Of a DNA stretch of 64,000 nt, positions 1 to 11,200 are shown piece by piece. Numbering within the stretch: position 1 is the stretch's first letter; each line of letters starts with the position of its first letter. Origin of the DNA: Baylisascaris procyonis (taxonomy: Eukaryota; Nematoda; Chromadorea; Rhabditida; Ascarididae); the NCBI GenBank assembly GCA_037389465.1, contig JAZARR010000059.1, positions 3,805,001-3,869,000 on the forward strand, read 5' to 3'. The notes under the pieces are model-generated. The model was not told the DNA's origin and made no database searches. It worked only from the letters and a program-made list of their open reading frames with translations. The translations under genes and the position numbers were made by a program.

Positions 1-496
1 ACACCGCATCACTTTATGATCTACTAAGATTTTCACCTATCGTTGTATTCGGCTTGTGATAGTTGAGCTGATTTCACGAATTGCAAACATTATCCGATCC
101 TTGCTCACCTTCTTCTATGGCGTCCAGAGCCTAGGCATAAGGTCCCCCTTGATAAAAGAGAAACAAGCGACGGGCAGGTCAGGCTTAAAGGTTTATTTTT
201 TGTATAAGGTGACAGATGGAGAGATTCTGTTCCATGCTATACAAAACGCACTATGATATAAGGGTGCCGGAACTTGATTTCGTTCATACATCGAGTGAAT
301 GATGATGCCGCACAATTCTCGTTTAGTTAGAAGAAAAAATAGGGATATTGAAGTGCGCATGGTAGATGGCGATGAACGTGCACTTTGTTTCATTTTCTTG
401 GTATTTTTTCACTAGAAGGTAGTTTTCCTCATTACGGACCCCATTTCGAGAACTGACGTATGCGCAGCACGCATATATGTTTTGCGGTACACTTAC

Positions 497-731
497 CTAG
501 CAACAGCATGATGTTCAAACCGTACTGTCTTGCATTGGGCCTCTTTTGAGGTGCTTGTTTCATTCTCTTGTTTACTACTTCTTGATGTTCTTCAGGAACT
601 TGATCCGCTGTGTTGTAGCGACGCTGTTGCGAACACCCGATCAGAAGTGTAATGGATGCGATACACAAAATTGTCTCGCGCAGATTGACGGATCGTTCCC
701 AGAAGTGGCATTCCAAGCGCTTGGTTGCTGA
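497..731 (-). CDS. Possible exon of a small secreted or peptide-precursor gene
   Basis: This open minus-strand stretch ends at 497 in a consensus donor (CTAG followed by GTAAGTG). Its translation has a hydrophobic run (TILCIASITLLIGC) followed by a hydrophilic part carrying two Lys-Arg pairs (VNKRMKQAPQKRPNARQYG). A signal peptide followed by dibasic sites would suit a neuropeptide-like or other secreted precursor, but no family is recognised. The 5' end is not fixed: the frame stays open to 872 and no convincing start or acceptor was found. A plus-strand frame (652-891) overlaps it and also looks mildly coding, so the strand is not settled. Purine bias favours the minus strand for 497-650 only. 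Confidence 0.25.
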
Positions 732-1260
732 GGAGAACTGCAAAGACAGTGGCAATGTAGCGAACGAAGAATGGAATGCACATATGTCGAATTTTAATCC
801 TAATTTTGACATGTGCGTAGAGTTTACTGCATTTTGTGATGATAAGATGAGCACACTCTGCATTTTGCACATCTTTGCAGTCTGTAGCTAGAGAACTGTG
901 ATGCGACAGTTTTAGCTGATAGTGGATGAAAAATGTGGCGATTGGAAGACTATAAAACGAACTGGCGTACACGGAAGCTGATGCAAGTTGCAACAGTTAA
1001 CGTTTGTGTCTAGATAGTTTTGATAATTACTACGTTTTATCCCACTGTGCTGCTGATTGCAAGAAATAAAGTTAAAGCTTTTGGACATTTCCTGAAAGGT
1101 CTCTGCAGCTCTTTAAATAAGTCACTTCACCTTTTACGGATTTTCTTCACTGACGCTTTTATACGTTTGTTCGTAAATCCCTCTTGGAATCCATAGAGAA
1201 ACATTTCCAACTTTGCTAGTCATCTGTTTTCAGCACCATTATTATTCTGCGACCGTTCAG

Positions 1261-2972
1261 GCCCAGCTGTGAAGTGCGATGCAAGTTGGACTCGTATGGT
1301 TCAGATTCGCTTAACGTAGACGAATCCATGACTTCTTCCACTCGAGATAGCGCATCTGGGGATGAATACCCCGGGAAGCTGAGTACAGGTGAGCTCAGCG
1401 GAACTGACGTCTCGAAATATGGACGGGAGCGACCACTGCAAAAGGTTTATCCTTGGGTTTCTGCCCTTGGTTATCGGGCGCTTCGCACAGTGCATGATAG
1501 TCACTAGCTGTAAGATATTTGTAGGTTCTTGCGGCTCCCTAATTGTATTCCGATGGCCATAAGCAGATGATGAAATTATTTCGATAGCCTTGTGACATAC
1601 TTGGAAGCTTTAATATTTGACCTTCTTAAAGCAATTCATAAGTTGTCGCCGCTTAATTTCGAGTCACTCGTTGTCAATGACATATGATCCTCTTGTGTGC
1701 TTTTTAAGCTAACGCGTATCTAAGTAAAAAGCCATCAGTGTGCCAGGATGTGGCTTAGTTATATTCTGGATCGTTGATATGGCTTGCGCATGAAATCCAG
1801 ATGGGAACCACGGGCTTACTCCATCATCAGTGGTTGGGAGCGGAAACAAGATTGCTTTTCCTCTCCCCGCAATACGCTTAAAGGAACAACAGCTTTTTTG
1901 ATTGAATCGATGCTGGGTAGTGGCGTGTGTGTGAAAAAGCAAACATAGATGCGCTCACACGTTCGACAGGGGCAAGCTTAAACTTGAGTACGTTTTTTCT
2001 TCTCAATACCTTTGCTACTTTCTATGCATTCCGTCAGGTGCATAAAAATTCTGCATTCTTTGAAGGAATAGAATCTTAGTAATAGTTAATGCTACTCGCA
2101 AATAGCAAGCTTTTTGACAAAGGGCAGTTGCGCTCTCGTTACTATCGAAATGTTGAGCAATATTTGTGATTCAGTGTTTGAAAATACTCACGATTCTTGG
2201 TTTTCACAATCATTGTTTTACTCCCACTAAAGCATTGAAAATTGTTTCACTAATAAACTACAGGTAAAAAACTGGAGTATTGTGAAAGACTCCGCAGAAA
2301 TCATAATATTATTTTCCATTACTACCATCAAACACAATTCAGGTATCCAGTGCCATGCGTATGAAATTTTCCCTTTCAAATCCATTTTCGAACAATCACA
2401 AGAATGTGGCTCCAAGCTGTAACGCCGCAACTGAGGAGACCAGCAACTGTGATAAGGAAAAGAGGAGCAGCGCACAAAACGATGCCAAGAAAACCACAAA
2501 AGAAAAACCGAAAAGGAAGAAGGTAAAAATCCACCGCTTTAGTTCCTTTCAATTAGGGTATTTCCATCATTCTCGGAGATGATTACGTAAATGAAAATTT
2601 CACAGAAACGCAATATGCCAGAGGAAACAAAATTTCGATTTGCACGAGGCCTACTGGTGCTTTTTGATGCTGAAGCTGCTGCCTGTTTACGTCGACTTCA
2701 GGTGATCCAACTGCCAGGTTCTCTTTTTGGTGCATTCCTCGATAAAATGTCTACTGGAACTTGATAGTATTAATTGTCAGTGGTGCAGCAAATAGATTCT
2801 TTCAGTAACTGAAAGGTCATCCCATTTGAAGGTGTATGAGCGTTTCCTCGTCCAGTTAAATTTTCCTGTCACAGTGTTGTGTTTCAATACAGTTGCACGG
2901 GTATCCCATGTTGTCAATGCCGTATTGCGGATCAGTGAAATTGCAGTGGCACGTTTTGATTTCGGAAATTGA
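1261..2972 (+). CDS. Unrecognised four-exon gene, 5' end not found
   Basis: Four open segments join with matching intron phases. They are 1261-1444 (after CCGTTCAG, ending AAAAG/GTTTAT), 2343-2522 (after AATTCAG, ending AAG/GTAAAA), 2606-2717 (after TTTCACAG, ending CCAG/GTTCTC) and 2806-2972 (after TTTCAG, ending in TGA). The incoming phase at 1261 needs two bases from an upstream exon that I did not find. Exon 1 is acidic and Ser/Thr-rich (DSYGSDSLNVDESM, TRDSASGDEY). Exon 2 ends in a lysine-rich stretch (KEKPKRKK), a possible nuclear localisation signal. Exon 3 holds a compact hydrophobic helix-like stretch (FRFARGLLVLFDAEAAACLR), and exon 4 is hydrophobic and valine-rich. The family is not recognised. 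An alternative end of exon 3 at 2701 (CAG/GTGATC) exists and would disconnect exon 4, so the last exon is the least certain part. Confidence 0.42.
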
Positions 2973-5900
2973 ACAACACTTCATGGAGGTCTGAAATTAG
3001 TCACGGCTAGAGAGTACAGTAAAATCCCATAAGTTCATCCTAGCAGCACCTTTTTCTTGCAAACTCTGTGAGCGCTCTTTATAAGCACAAGGCATATTTG
3101 AAAAACCATTCTTTTGCTTCAGTGGTGTCCCTTCTGCTATGGGCACTAGGGCAAGGAAGAGAACTCCTGTGTGTTTCGGCCTTCACGGGAACTGAAAGAC
3201 ACGGGGACCTTCAGCATCCATGGGGACTCCACTTCCGCGGGAGTCCCCGTGGAGGCTGATGGTTCAGAAAACGTTCGCTTTTTCTGCAGGGTCTGTTTCA
3301 CGTAGTTTAAGCTACCGCGCTATATTGCTATCGGTGAAACTGCGGTGGATTGGTGATTTTTGGGAAGTAGGAAACTTGACGTACCGCTGCGTTGAAATGC
3401 AGCTGGTTCAATATATCACGTGCTGTTAAAATTCAAAAAAGCATGCCTGCGCCAGACATGTTGGCGTGCATGAATCGGTGTAGCTGCTTTGAGATTTTTA
3501 AAATTCGTTCCAGCTGCAGCGGATTCAATTCAAGAATCTTGCGAGAGGTGAATACGGTAATGTTCCCATTATTTTCGGAAGAGTAACCTGCCGTGATGGG
3601 GAACAGATGAGCGGAGGGCGCAAGGTACTCGTGCAGCTCACTCTTATGCCACGAAAACAGCAAAAAGTGAAGAAAGCGATTCGAGGAATGCGGAGGTCTG
3701 GAAATTAGAAGTTCGACATGTTGCATCGCAGTTCTTTGTGGCATCTGCAGGACCTGTGGAAAACCAACAGTTGTCACGAGAAGCTGAGCAGAGTGGGATA
3801 GGTTCAGTTCAACGACTAGCCGACTTCTGAAATGAGGAAAATTTGCCTTACGAACCATTTTCTAGCTAGCATCTAGCGTTTCGATCAGCGCCGTTGGAAT
3901 CTATGCAAATGGACGTCTGTTAAGTGCGACAATAGCAACAGTGACCGGCAAATACCGATACGGCCTCCATGATTAAACGTTGTCCTCGTTACTTCTTCTC
4001 AACGATTTCTTCGAGCGCGAAGAATCGGAATGCCTGAAACTGCACGATTTGCCGCCAGAGTCTTTCAAAAGTCATTTTCGTTCTCTGGATTCTTTAGAGA
4101 TCAATGAATGGAACTCTGCTATCCACAGTATTCTTCTCAACAATTTCGACAATTTGCATCTTAAGTTATTTGTATAGTTTGTCGTAAGAAGGAACACAAT
4201 CTTATGAATTTTTCGACTGCCTAATACAGTAGACGACTATACACGTAGCATGTAAGAGTTGTGATCACTTATATACAGCATAATATATTTTAGGATACTT
4301 CTGAGGCGATGAAGTACAATTAGTTTTCGAAACTTTTGTGAGAGCAAAGCATGCCACAGAAATTTTAAAATCATTATGAATTGGTAGCAGTGGTTCACAA
4401 AGTTCTTGCAAATTGTTGTTTCTCTAGTAGCGGTCAGACATTATTTCTCTTGTCGCTTCATGTTGCTCAACTCCTAGAATTGAAAATAACGTGCAAGTCA
4501 CCTGCATATATGACCACTCTTTCAGTTAACGGTATTTTCTCGTGGCCAGCAGGACAAGAAGCAACTAAGATAGTGAGAGGAGGGGGAAGCAAGAAGTAGA
4601 GGACCAAATCTGGTGGTCCTTGATAACAATGACTTTTTCTTGACGTGTTTTGTAGCTTATATAGGTATCCATTTTATGCCTCGTCAAGTAATATGTTACT
4701 AAGCTGGAGGTGTTTCGTTTCATCCGAAACATGTTTTCACCAGCTAAAAGAATATGTCAAGCTTGACGACGTGCTATGAGTTTTTTTATGTCAGTTAAAT
4801 GACGTTTTCCCTTTTGCTACATTCAATTTGTTTCTAATTTTCAACAAATGAGTCCGTATTGGAAGTTTCTGTTGAAAATGTGATCAAAGAGGTAGAATTT
4901 ATAGCTCCACTGCGGTACAACGTTGTGCGAGAATTTCAACACGTAGAGCTCGCGATGTAATCCTGTAGTTTGGCGCATGTTTGCTTCGCCGTTTTTTTCG
5001 TATTTCACCATTATATTCGCACTTTTCCGCTGCCCAAGTGTTTTCCCGTTGAAATGACACAGTTAAAACAAGAGCAGAGTTCAGGCAAGATCTGATTTTT
5101 TCTTAGCTTCAGCGCTTTATTCGCAGTTCTAACAAACCCTAACGCTTTGTTTGACTGTTTATGGGCAAGTTTCTTTGTAAAATATCAGTGTCGGGCTCGC
5201 CCAGCCTTAATCTGTCCCGTTTTGCGCTGCGCTTTCTGATTATGTCAACTATACTTCGATTTCTTCTCTTGTAGTAAATTGCTCTTCCTATACCAACGCG
5301 TTTCCCTTCAGCGTATTCTGTTCGAACGTGCTGCTCACGGAGTTTCCTCATGTTCCTGCGACCCTACCGTCAAATTTTCAGCTCATGAAAACAAGACCGA
5401 CTCTCTTGACATCCCTCATAGAAATGAGGAATTCCACAGAGACTCTCACGAGACTGCGTGATCCCCCTTAAGGATCTTAGTTTCAAGAAATCTCTGGCAA
5501 GGTCGGGTGGATTTTTGCGGCGCAGAAACCTCGGCGACTGGCTGAGATAGTGAAATACGTATAAGTTATGTTTCTATTAGGGGCCCTTGTGGCAGAAAAG
5601 GAGATAGCATTGAACTCCGAACACCAACTGGCACGCAGTTCAATCGAAGCAGCGCATATATTAAGTGTATGTATTCCGGAAAAAGAGAAAACTTAAGTCG
5701 TTCCTTATCTTTCCCTATGTCCCAGCCAATCTCTTGCCAACTTCATGCTAACTTCATTCTGCAACTGCAAACTCCTTCTTGCGTAAAAATTCTTTGAATG
5801 CTGCCCCTTTTGCTCAAGCATTTGAATTGAATAAAAGTGATGTCCGCATTATTGACAGTACAAGGACAGGGTTGCTAGAACCATGTCTAGAGGATACAAC

Positions 5901-6400
5901 GAGTGATAGCCTTCAGAATTTTTCAAATATGCTGGATGGATCCGTTTTCAAATTTATTAAACGTGTCTATGATGGCCAACAAACTAAGTGAGAAAACTTC
6001 ATCTGTCTTGCTAGGTAAATTGTATATGTAAAAGATACTGTCACAATCGCGTTTCTTTTGCGCAGAGTGATCCACAACAGACTGAATCTGCTATGAGCTG
6101 CGAGGTGTTGCTGAAAGCTCCTTTGCTCCGACGATTGCCTAGAAACGGGAGAAGAAGGACAGGAAATCCGAATTTGCACATCTGATGCAGGCTTCCGGCC
6201 GACATCCGGAAGGTAAACCTTGTGAATGAGATAAACGGAGATTTTCCTTATGCCATACCGTTGCGCGAGATTTTATAAAAGTCAGGAGCTGGATTATGAA
6301 TTTTTGAACCATTTTACTAAATTTCTTCAGAACTTGTCGACAGTGTCAAATTTCCCTTCTCGAGGCTCTTTCCCTCCTGTTAAAACCTTTTATTCGTGCC
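2973..6400. other. Long stretch without a supportable gene
   Basis: No exon chain with agreeing phases was found. The most protein-like frame is on the minus strand at 5139-5351: Arg-rich, containing RRNRSIVDIIRKRSAKRD, and ending in a stop. It has no clear acceptor or partner exon, so it is not called as a gene. A plus-strand frame at 5779-5991 is open but ordinary. Confidence 0.5.
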
Positions 6401-6429
6401 ATCTGCATGCCGAGTGTCGGTAACTACAT

Positions 6430-6660
6430 GGAGGCGACTTCCGATCGCAGACAGACAATGTTAGAAAGCGGCGTAGCTGGGATGCGGGAGCGAAAGACCT
6501 GAGAAGAAGACGGAAGTCGGCGGGAATCTGCCTGGGGAATTTTCAGGACAAAGGAGGAGGCCATGGAGAACTCAGTGAAGAAGACCGTGTGCAATTCTCA
6601 TAGAAGAACGCGACCAGGACAACAATGGCTTTTGTGTAGCTTCTGCGAATATGTGCGATA
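6430..6660 (+). mobile_element. Decayed RTE-like non-LTR retrotransposon fragment (C-terminal part of the reverse transcriptase ORF)
   Basis: Two plus-strand frames complement each other across a frameshift near 6525-6530. One frame reads DLRRRRKSA. The other continues as SAWGIFRTKEEAMENSVKKT. Together they match the pattern (RRrrAAWgaF.sIkEat...) that follows the catalytic domain in RTE-type retrotransposon proteins of nematodes. In the second frame an in-frame TGA sits at about 6509 and a stop follows at about 6658. No poly-A or target-site duplication was recognised, so only an internal 0.2-kb fragment is visible. The block is GC-richer than its surroundings. The family assignment rests on this short match alone. 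Confidence 0.45.
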
Positions 6661-8293
6661 ATTATATGAATGAGAAAGATGCGTGAATTCTCATGGTTTT
6701 TGTGGAATTTAATTTTCCCACTTTCTATTCGGCCTACATGAAATCATGATTATTCTAACCCCTGAGCACGAATGTCCTTTACCAATTAATTAGTGATTTT
6801 TAGATCGACATAATGGATGTTCGGATACTTGGAAGGAGGCTGGGAAACGAGAATCGGCAGCTGCTTATTGATGATCTGGATGACGATTAAATATTTTCCG
6901 GTAGTGCCACTCATTCCATCAGAGCTTCCCTCTGTCGTGTTTGTTTGGCAATGCAGGCGTCTTCGTTTAGCCTCAAAGCTGTTCATAGATCACATTTACT
7001 ACTAGCTCCATTACGCTAGGTGGAAATGCACAAAGTGCGTCATATGCTTCCACTTGCTAAATGCTCTCTTCTTTGACGCACTGTGCACTTCTTTTAAGTA
7101 ATCTTGCCAAATTGAATGCTGCCTCTCGACTGTGGCATTATGCACGTGTTTGCTGTTTCCCACATCCTCACAGTTCTTATGCTAAGCGCAAACGATTGCT
7201 CCTAGAATGTTCGGGTCGCTGTGCCACTTACCTTTTGATATCTCATAAAGTCTTCTTAAATGATTTGCACTGTCACTTTGCTTTGAAGGGTATGTGTATT
7301 TTATATCGTATGGTGCGAAAAATGTGTCGTTTTACAATGAGATGTTGATATGAAATATGTTCGTGCTTTGCTGTGGACAACACCGATCCATTGGTCGGCT
7401 ATTTGCATATGAAAGTCAAATATGAATGATTGAGCACTGCTCGTAGTGAAATGCCTCAGTGCACATGGTTACCGTGAGTGCCAAATTCTTCATTTAATAC
7501 ATCCTCGTCATTAAATGCTACTCTGAAAAACAGCACATAATATTTCAAAAAAACAAGACTTCCTAGAAAAAACACCACATGTTGAAGAAGTGTTATGAAA
7601 ATGATTCGTGGTCGGAAATAGGCTTGAGATGACTGAAAAGCATCGCTCTTTAAAAATCCCTTAAGCGAAATTACTTGCAAACCATGCGGTTTTGACTCAG
7701 TTTCTCATCTTTCTTACTGCATGGGATACTAACTGCGAATTATGAATTTCACTCGTTTTGCCGCTTTTTGTGCTAGATAGTCAATCAACTTCAATGCACA
7801 AGCAGATTTTATTGGACTGCTTCATTTTTCTAGTTGTCTCACTTGCCAATTTTTTTTCGCACTGCTGTATGAGGACGTACAAAACACAAAGTGAATTCAG
7901 CAGGTAGAACGTCAGAAAATCACACTACATCACGCATGACAAAATATTCGTTTGCGATCGAATAATGCGCTTTGATGTGGCCATGCTCTGGGCGCGATCT
8001 GTTTGTTGATGGCGCTTCAAAGAGATTCATTGTCTACGCAACCTCGAAAAGTGTGGTGAGGATATTTCCCGCTTCCAGGATTTTCATTGAAGCAAAGAGA
8101 AATTGATGTTTTTGACCGTATAAGAAAACAGAAAGTTTTGCTTACTTATGGAAGGGAATTTTAGAAAGAATCTACATTCACGCACTATCAGACGGAGGGA
8201 AAATCTGAACCTCAGAAAAACCTGAGTGAGATGCTCTTGACTTGTACAGTGTTACTGATATTGCAAACTTTTTTATGGTTTTGGACGGACTGT
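6661..8293. other. Intergenic stretch, no gene supported
   Basis: Short open frames occur on both strands (for example 7061-7348 plus and 7456-7680 minus). None has a convincing pair of splice sites or protein-like composition. This stretch lies just downstream of the minus-strand serpin, so its 3' UTR should begin at about 8293 and run to lower coordinates. No AATAAA-type signal was assigned. Confidence 0.5.
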
Positions 8294-11200
8294 TTATGGT
8301 TCAAGGCGCCCCATGAGAACCACAGTCTCATTTCTCGTCATAAGGTATAAAAATGGGCGATCAGCAACAAATGAAAGGGGAGGAGCATAATCGATGTCAA
8401 CTTCCTCTTCGCACTCGTCCATGGCCATGCTTTCCACGAATGACAGTCGCACACAGTGGAGAGTAAGAAGAGACGTGAATGGCTCATCACTGATCCTTTG
8501 GAAGTGTTTCTCATCTCCCATCATCTGAAAGTACTTTTTCAAAGAGTTGTCGAAATCAACCACTGGCTAGCGTCAATACGACGTTTTGCAATTTTTTATG
8601 TCTTGGGATTTACCTGTGTACACAGTGTAGAATCAAAGTTCAGCTGCAACAATATACGTAATCGGCTGGCATTAATTCATTTAACTGCAGACTGAATCCG
8701 TCCCAGCAGTAACTCTCAGGATGAATTCTTCAGCAATGTAACGTATGGTCCTTTGGAAAAAGGAAGTCATGCCAAAGAACATTTTTAAACTTCGAAATTC
8801 TCTGCTGAAAAAGAAATGCCAAGCCAACAGAATTCATTTGTTACTCATAACGACTTTCCAATAGTTTGTAACCTCTCTACAGCTCATAGAGTCAGATAAA
8901 CGACCATAAAACGCTCCACGCAACTGTGATGAAAGCGCATGCAGCAAAGTTCGTCATTATGATGTGGAAATATTCTACTGTGCTCAGAGCTCTTTAAAAT
9001 ACTACCTGCAGATTTTCCTTCACAGGTTCGTTGCGCAAGAGCTTTCTTTCATTACTTCGGGTAGGGGAATTGAAGTTCCAATTATATGCTATTACCCTGC
9101 ATCACTCTTCTCCTAACACATCTCCCCTGGCTTCAGTCAAGGAGCAGAGGGCAATGGGTTGAATCATTTGCGAATTCTGCAATTTTAGGAAGTGGGCCAA
9201 CATGTGGCGGTAAACAAACATCGCACGAGTGGAAATTCCTAGAATTTTTTGGAAAAAAAGTAATCTAATAGAGCAAAATTGTCAACACCTTTGGCATATT
9301 TATGCAGCCAAACCAGAGTTCTATTTCTGCAGCTTGCAAGTAAAATGTAAGCAAATTCAATAATCTTCAGCAATTTTGCTGCTCAAATGTTCATCTCACT
9401 TTGCAAATTGTGATAGTTGGCGATCTGTCAATTAGTAGCTCGCAGATATGTTGGAAATGGTAAGTCTCCGAATTTGTCATAGGGGATGGAGGTGGGGAGG
9501 GGGAGGGGGGGACAACCATGTCTGCTTCGGGTCATTAAGATGGCCCTCCGCTCTAGCTTAAGCAGTGCCTCTAGTGAGATTCGGTTCCATTCAAAACTAC
9601 AAAACGATACCTCCGGGATTTGAAGATGCTCCAGCTTTTCAGTGAGGTCGTGCTGATCGCTGATATTGAACTTCGGAATGGAAACTTCAACCTGGAAAAA
9701 GAGCGTTCCGGACGCTTCCGTTCATATCCATCAACGAGACTGAACTTGTGAATATCTCTCAGAGCATTTCTGGCATCTCCAGTCGCCGCATTTCACATCA
9801 AAGAATATGATTGGAAGCAAACCTTTGAAACGGCACAATCGAGTGATATTTAGAAATGCATGTTCAAAAAGGATTTAATAAATACTCTGCTACTACCAAG
9901 GACAGTTTTCCGCTATAAAGTGCTCATCAAACTCAATATTTAAAAGACTTTTAGAATTTACCACTTACGAAATGAACAAGCAATGTTTGGAACCAAAAAT
10001 TTCTCAAGGATGCCTCACCGTTTCACGAAGTGCAGTTCGGTGATAATTTTTTTAATGGATGCGTTTTCATGTTGGAGAAACGCTTGCTTTTGTTAATTGC
10101 GCGCAGAATTCAGAAGGTGATATTACGCTTATTCCATAGGCAAACTGCAATGCGACAAAGGATGAAGCGCTCCACGAAAACCGTGTGGAATCCGCAACGG
10201 TTAAACTGAATTTATATCCTTTTAAAAAATGCATCATATCAGTCAATTTTCAAGCATTTCGCTCTACGGGACAGATAGCATCCGGAAATTGACGAGAGAA
10301 AAACTGTTGCCATGGAAACAGTGTTACGACGAGAAATATCTCTAACATGTACTGTGTTGTGCTCACTTGCTGGGGATAAATCTGACAAAGTTTTGTTTGC
10401 TTCTAAGAACTTACTGGATTACAAAATTTCGCTCTAAAATAATATTAGAAGCTTTTTTCGAGGTAAGTGCTGGAATTTTATGTTGCATCATTCTGTATGC
10501 TCTATACAACGATGTTCACTTATCGTACTCACTACACTAGTATCTCCCACTAGCTCATAGTACAAATCCACATTCTGTACATCCCGAAAATCGAGCGCTA
10601 GAAAGATAAAATGCTCTACCTTTTTATTTATAAAAATCTTACCTTATGGTACCACATCGAGGAAAGCAATTTTAGGATTTTTTTTCCAGTCATGAAGTTT
10701 TCACATTGCTCAAGGCGATTTGCTTGTTTCGGCAACATTATAAACAAGCGACATGATGGATCGGCGTTCAGTGGTATTCCGACCATCTGCACATATTCGT
10801 TCTCGTAATAAGGGATTACCTTAAAAGGCTGTCGAGTTCGTCGCCATGAACCACGTTCACATATAATAGAAATAAGTGAAATTGAATCAGCGGCTGGCAA
10901 AAAGGAAATGCGCTAAGTAAGAGGGAATTTTTAAGACCTTATAAAAAGTTCTCCTCTAGAAACGATGAATGTGCGATTGGAAATCGCAGATCATTCGATG
11001 TTTTGGACAATCGTACTTTTATAAATTGCCTATGAAGAGTACCGTATTGAATAACGCTGTATATTCTCCTGTTCGAACATCACAACATGGCTACCTTGCA
11101 AAAACAGAACATCGTGAGCGCCAAACTGCGTCTCCGGCCTCGAAATTCTATTTTTTTGAAAACGCCTCGCGGCAACGATGATCGGATATCAATTAAGCTC

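Noticed and set aside
8456..8695. 79-codon plus-strand frame
   Set aside because: It is antisense to the serpin C-terminal exon, whose signature motif decides the strand.
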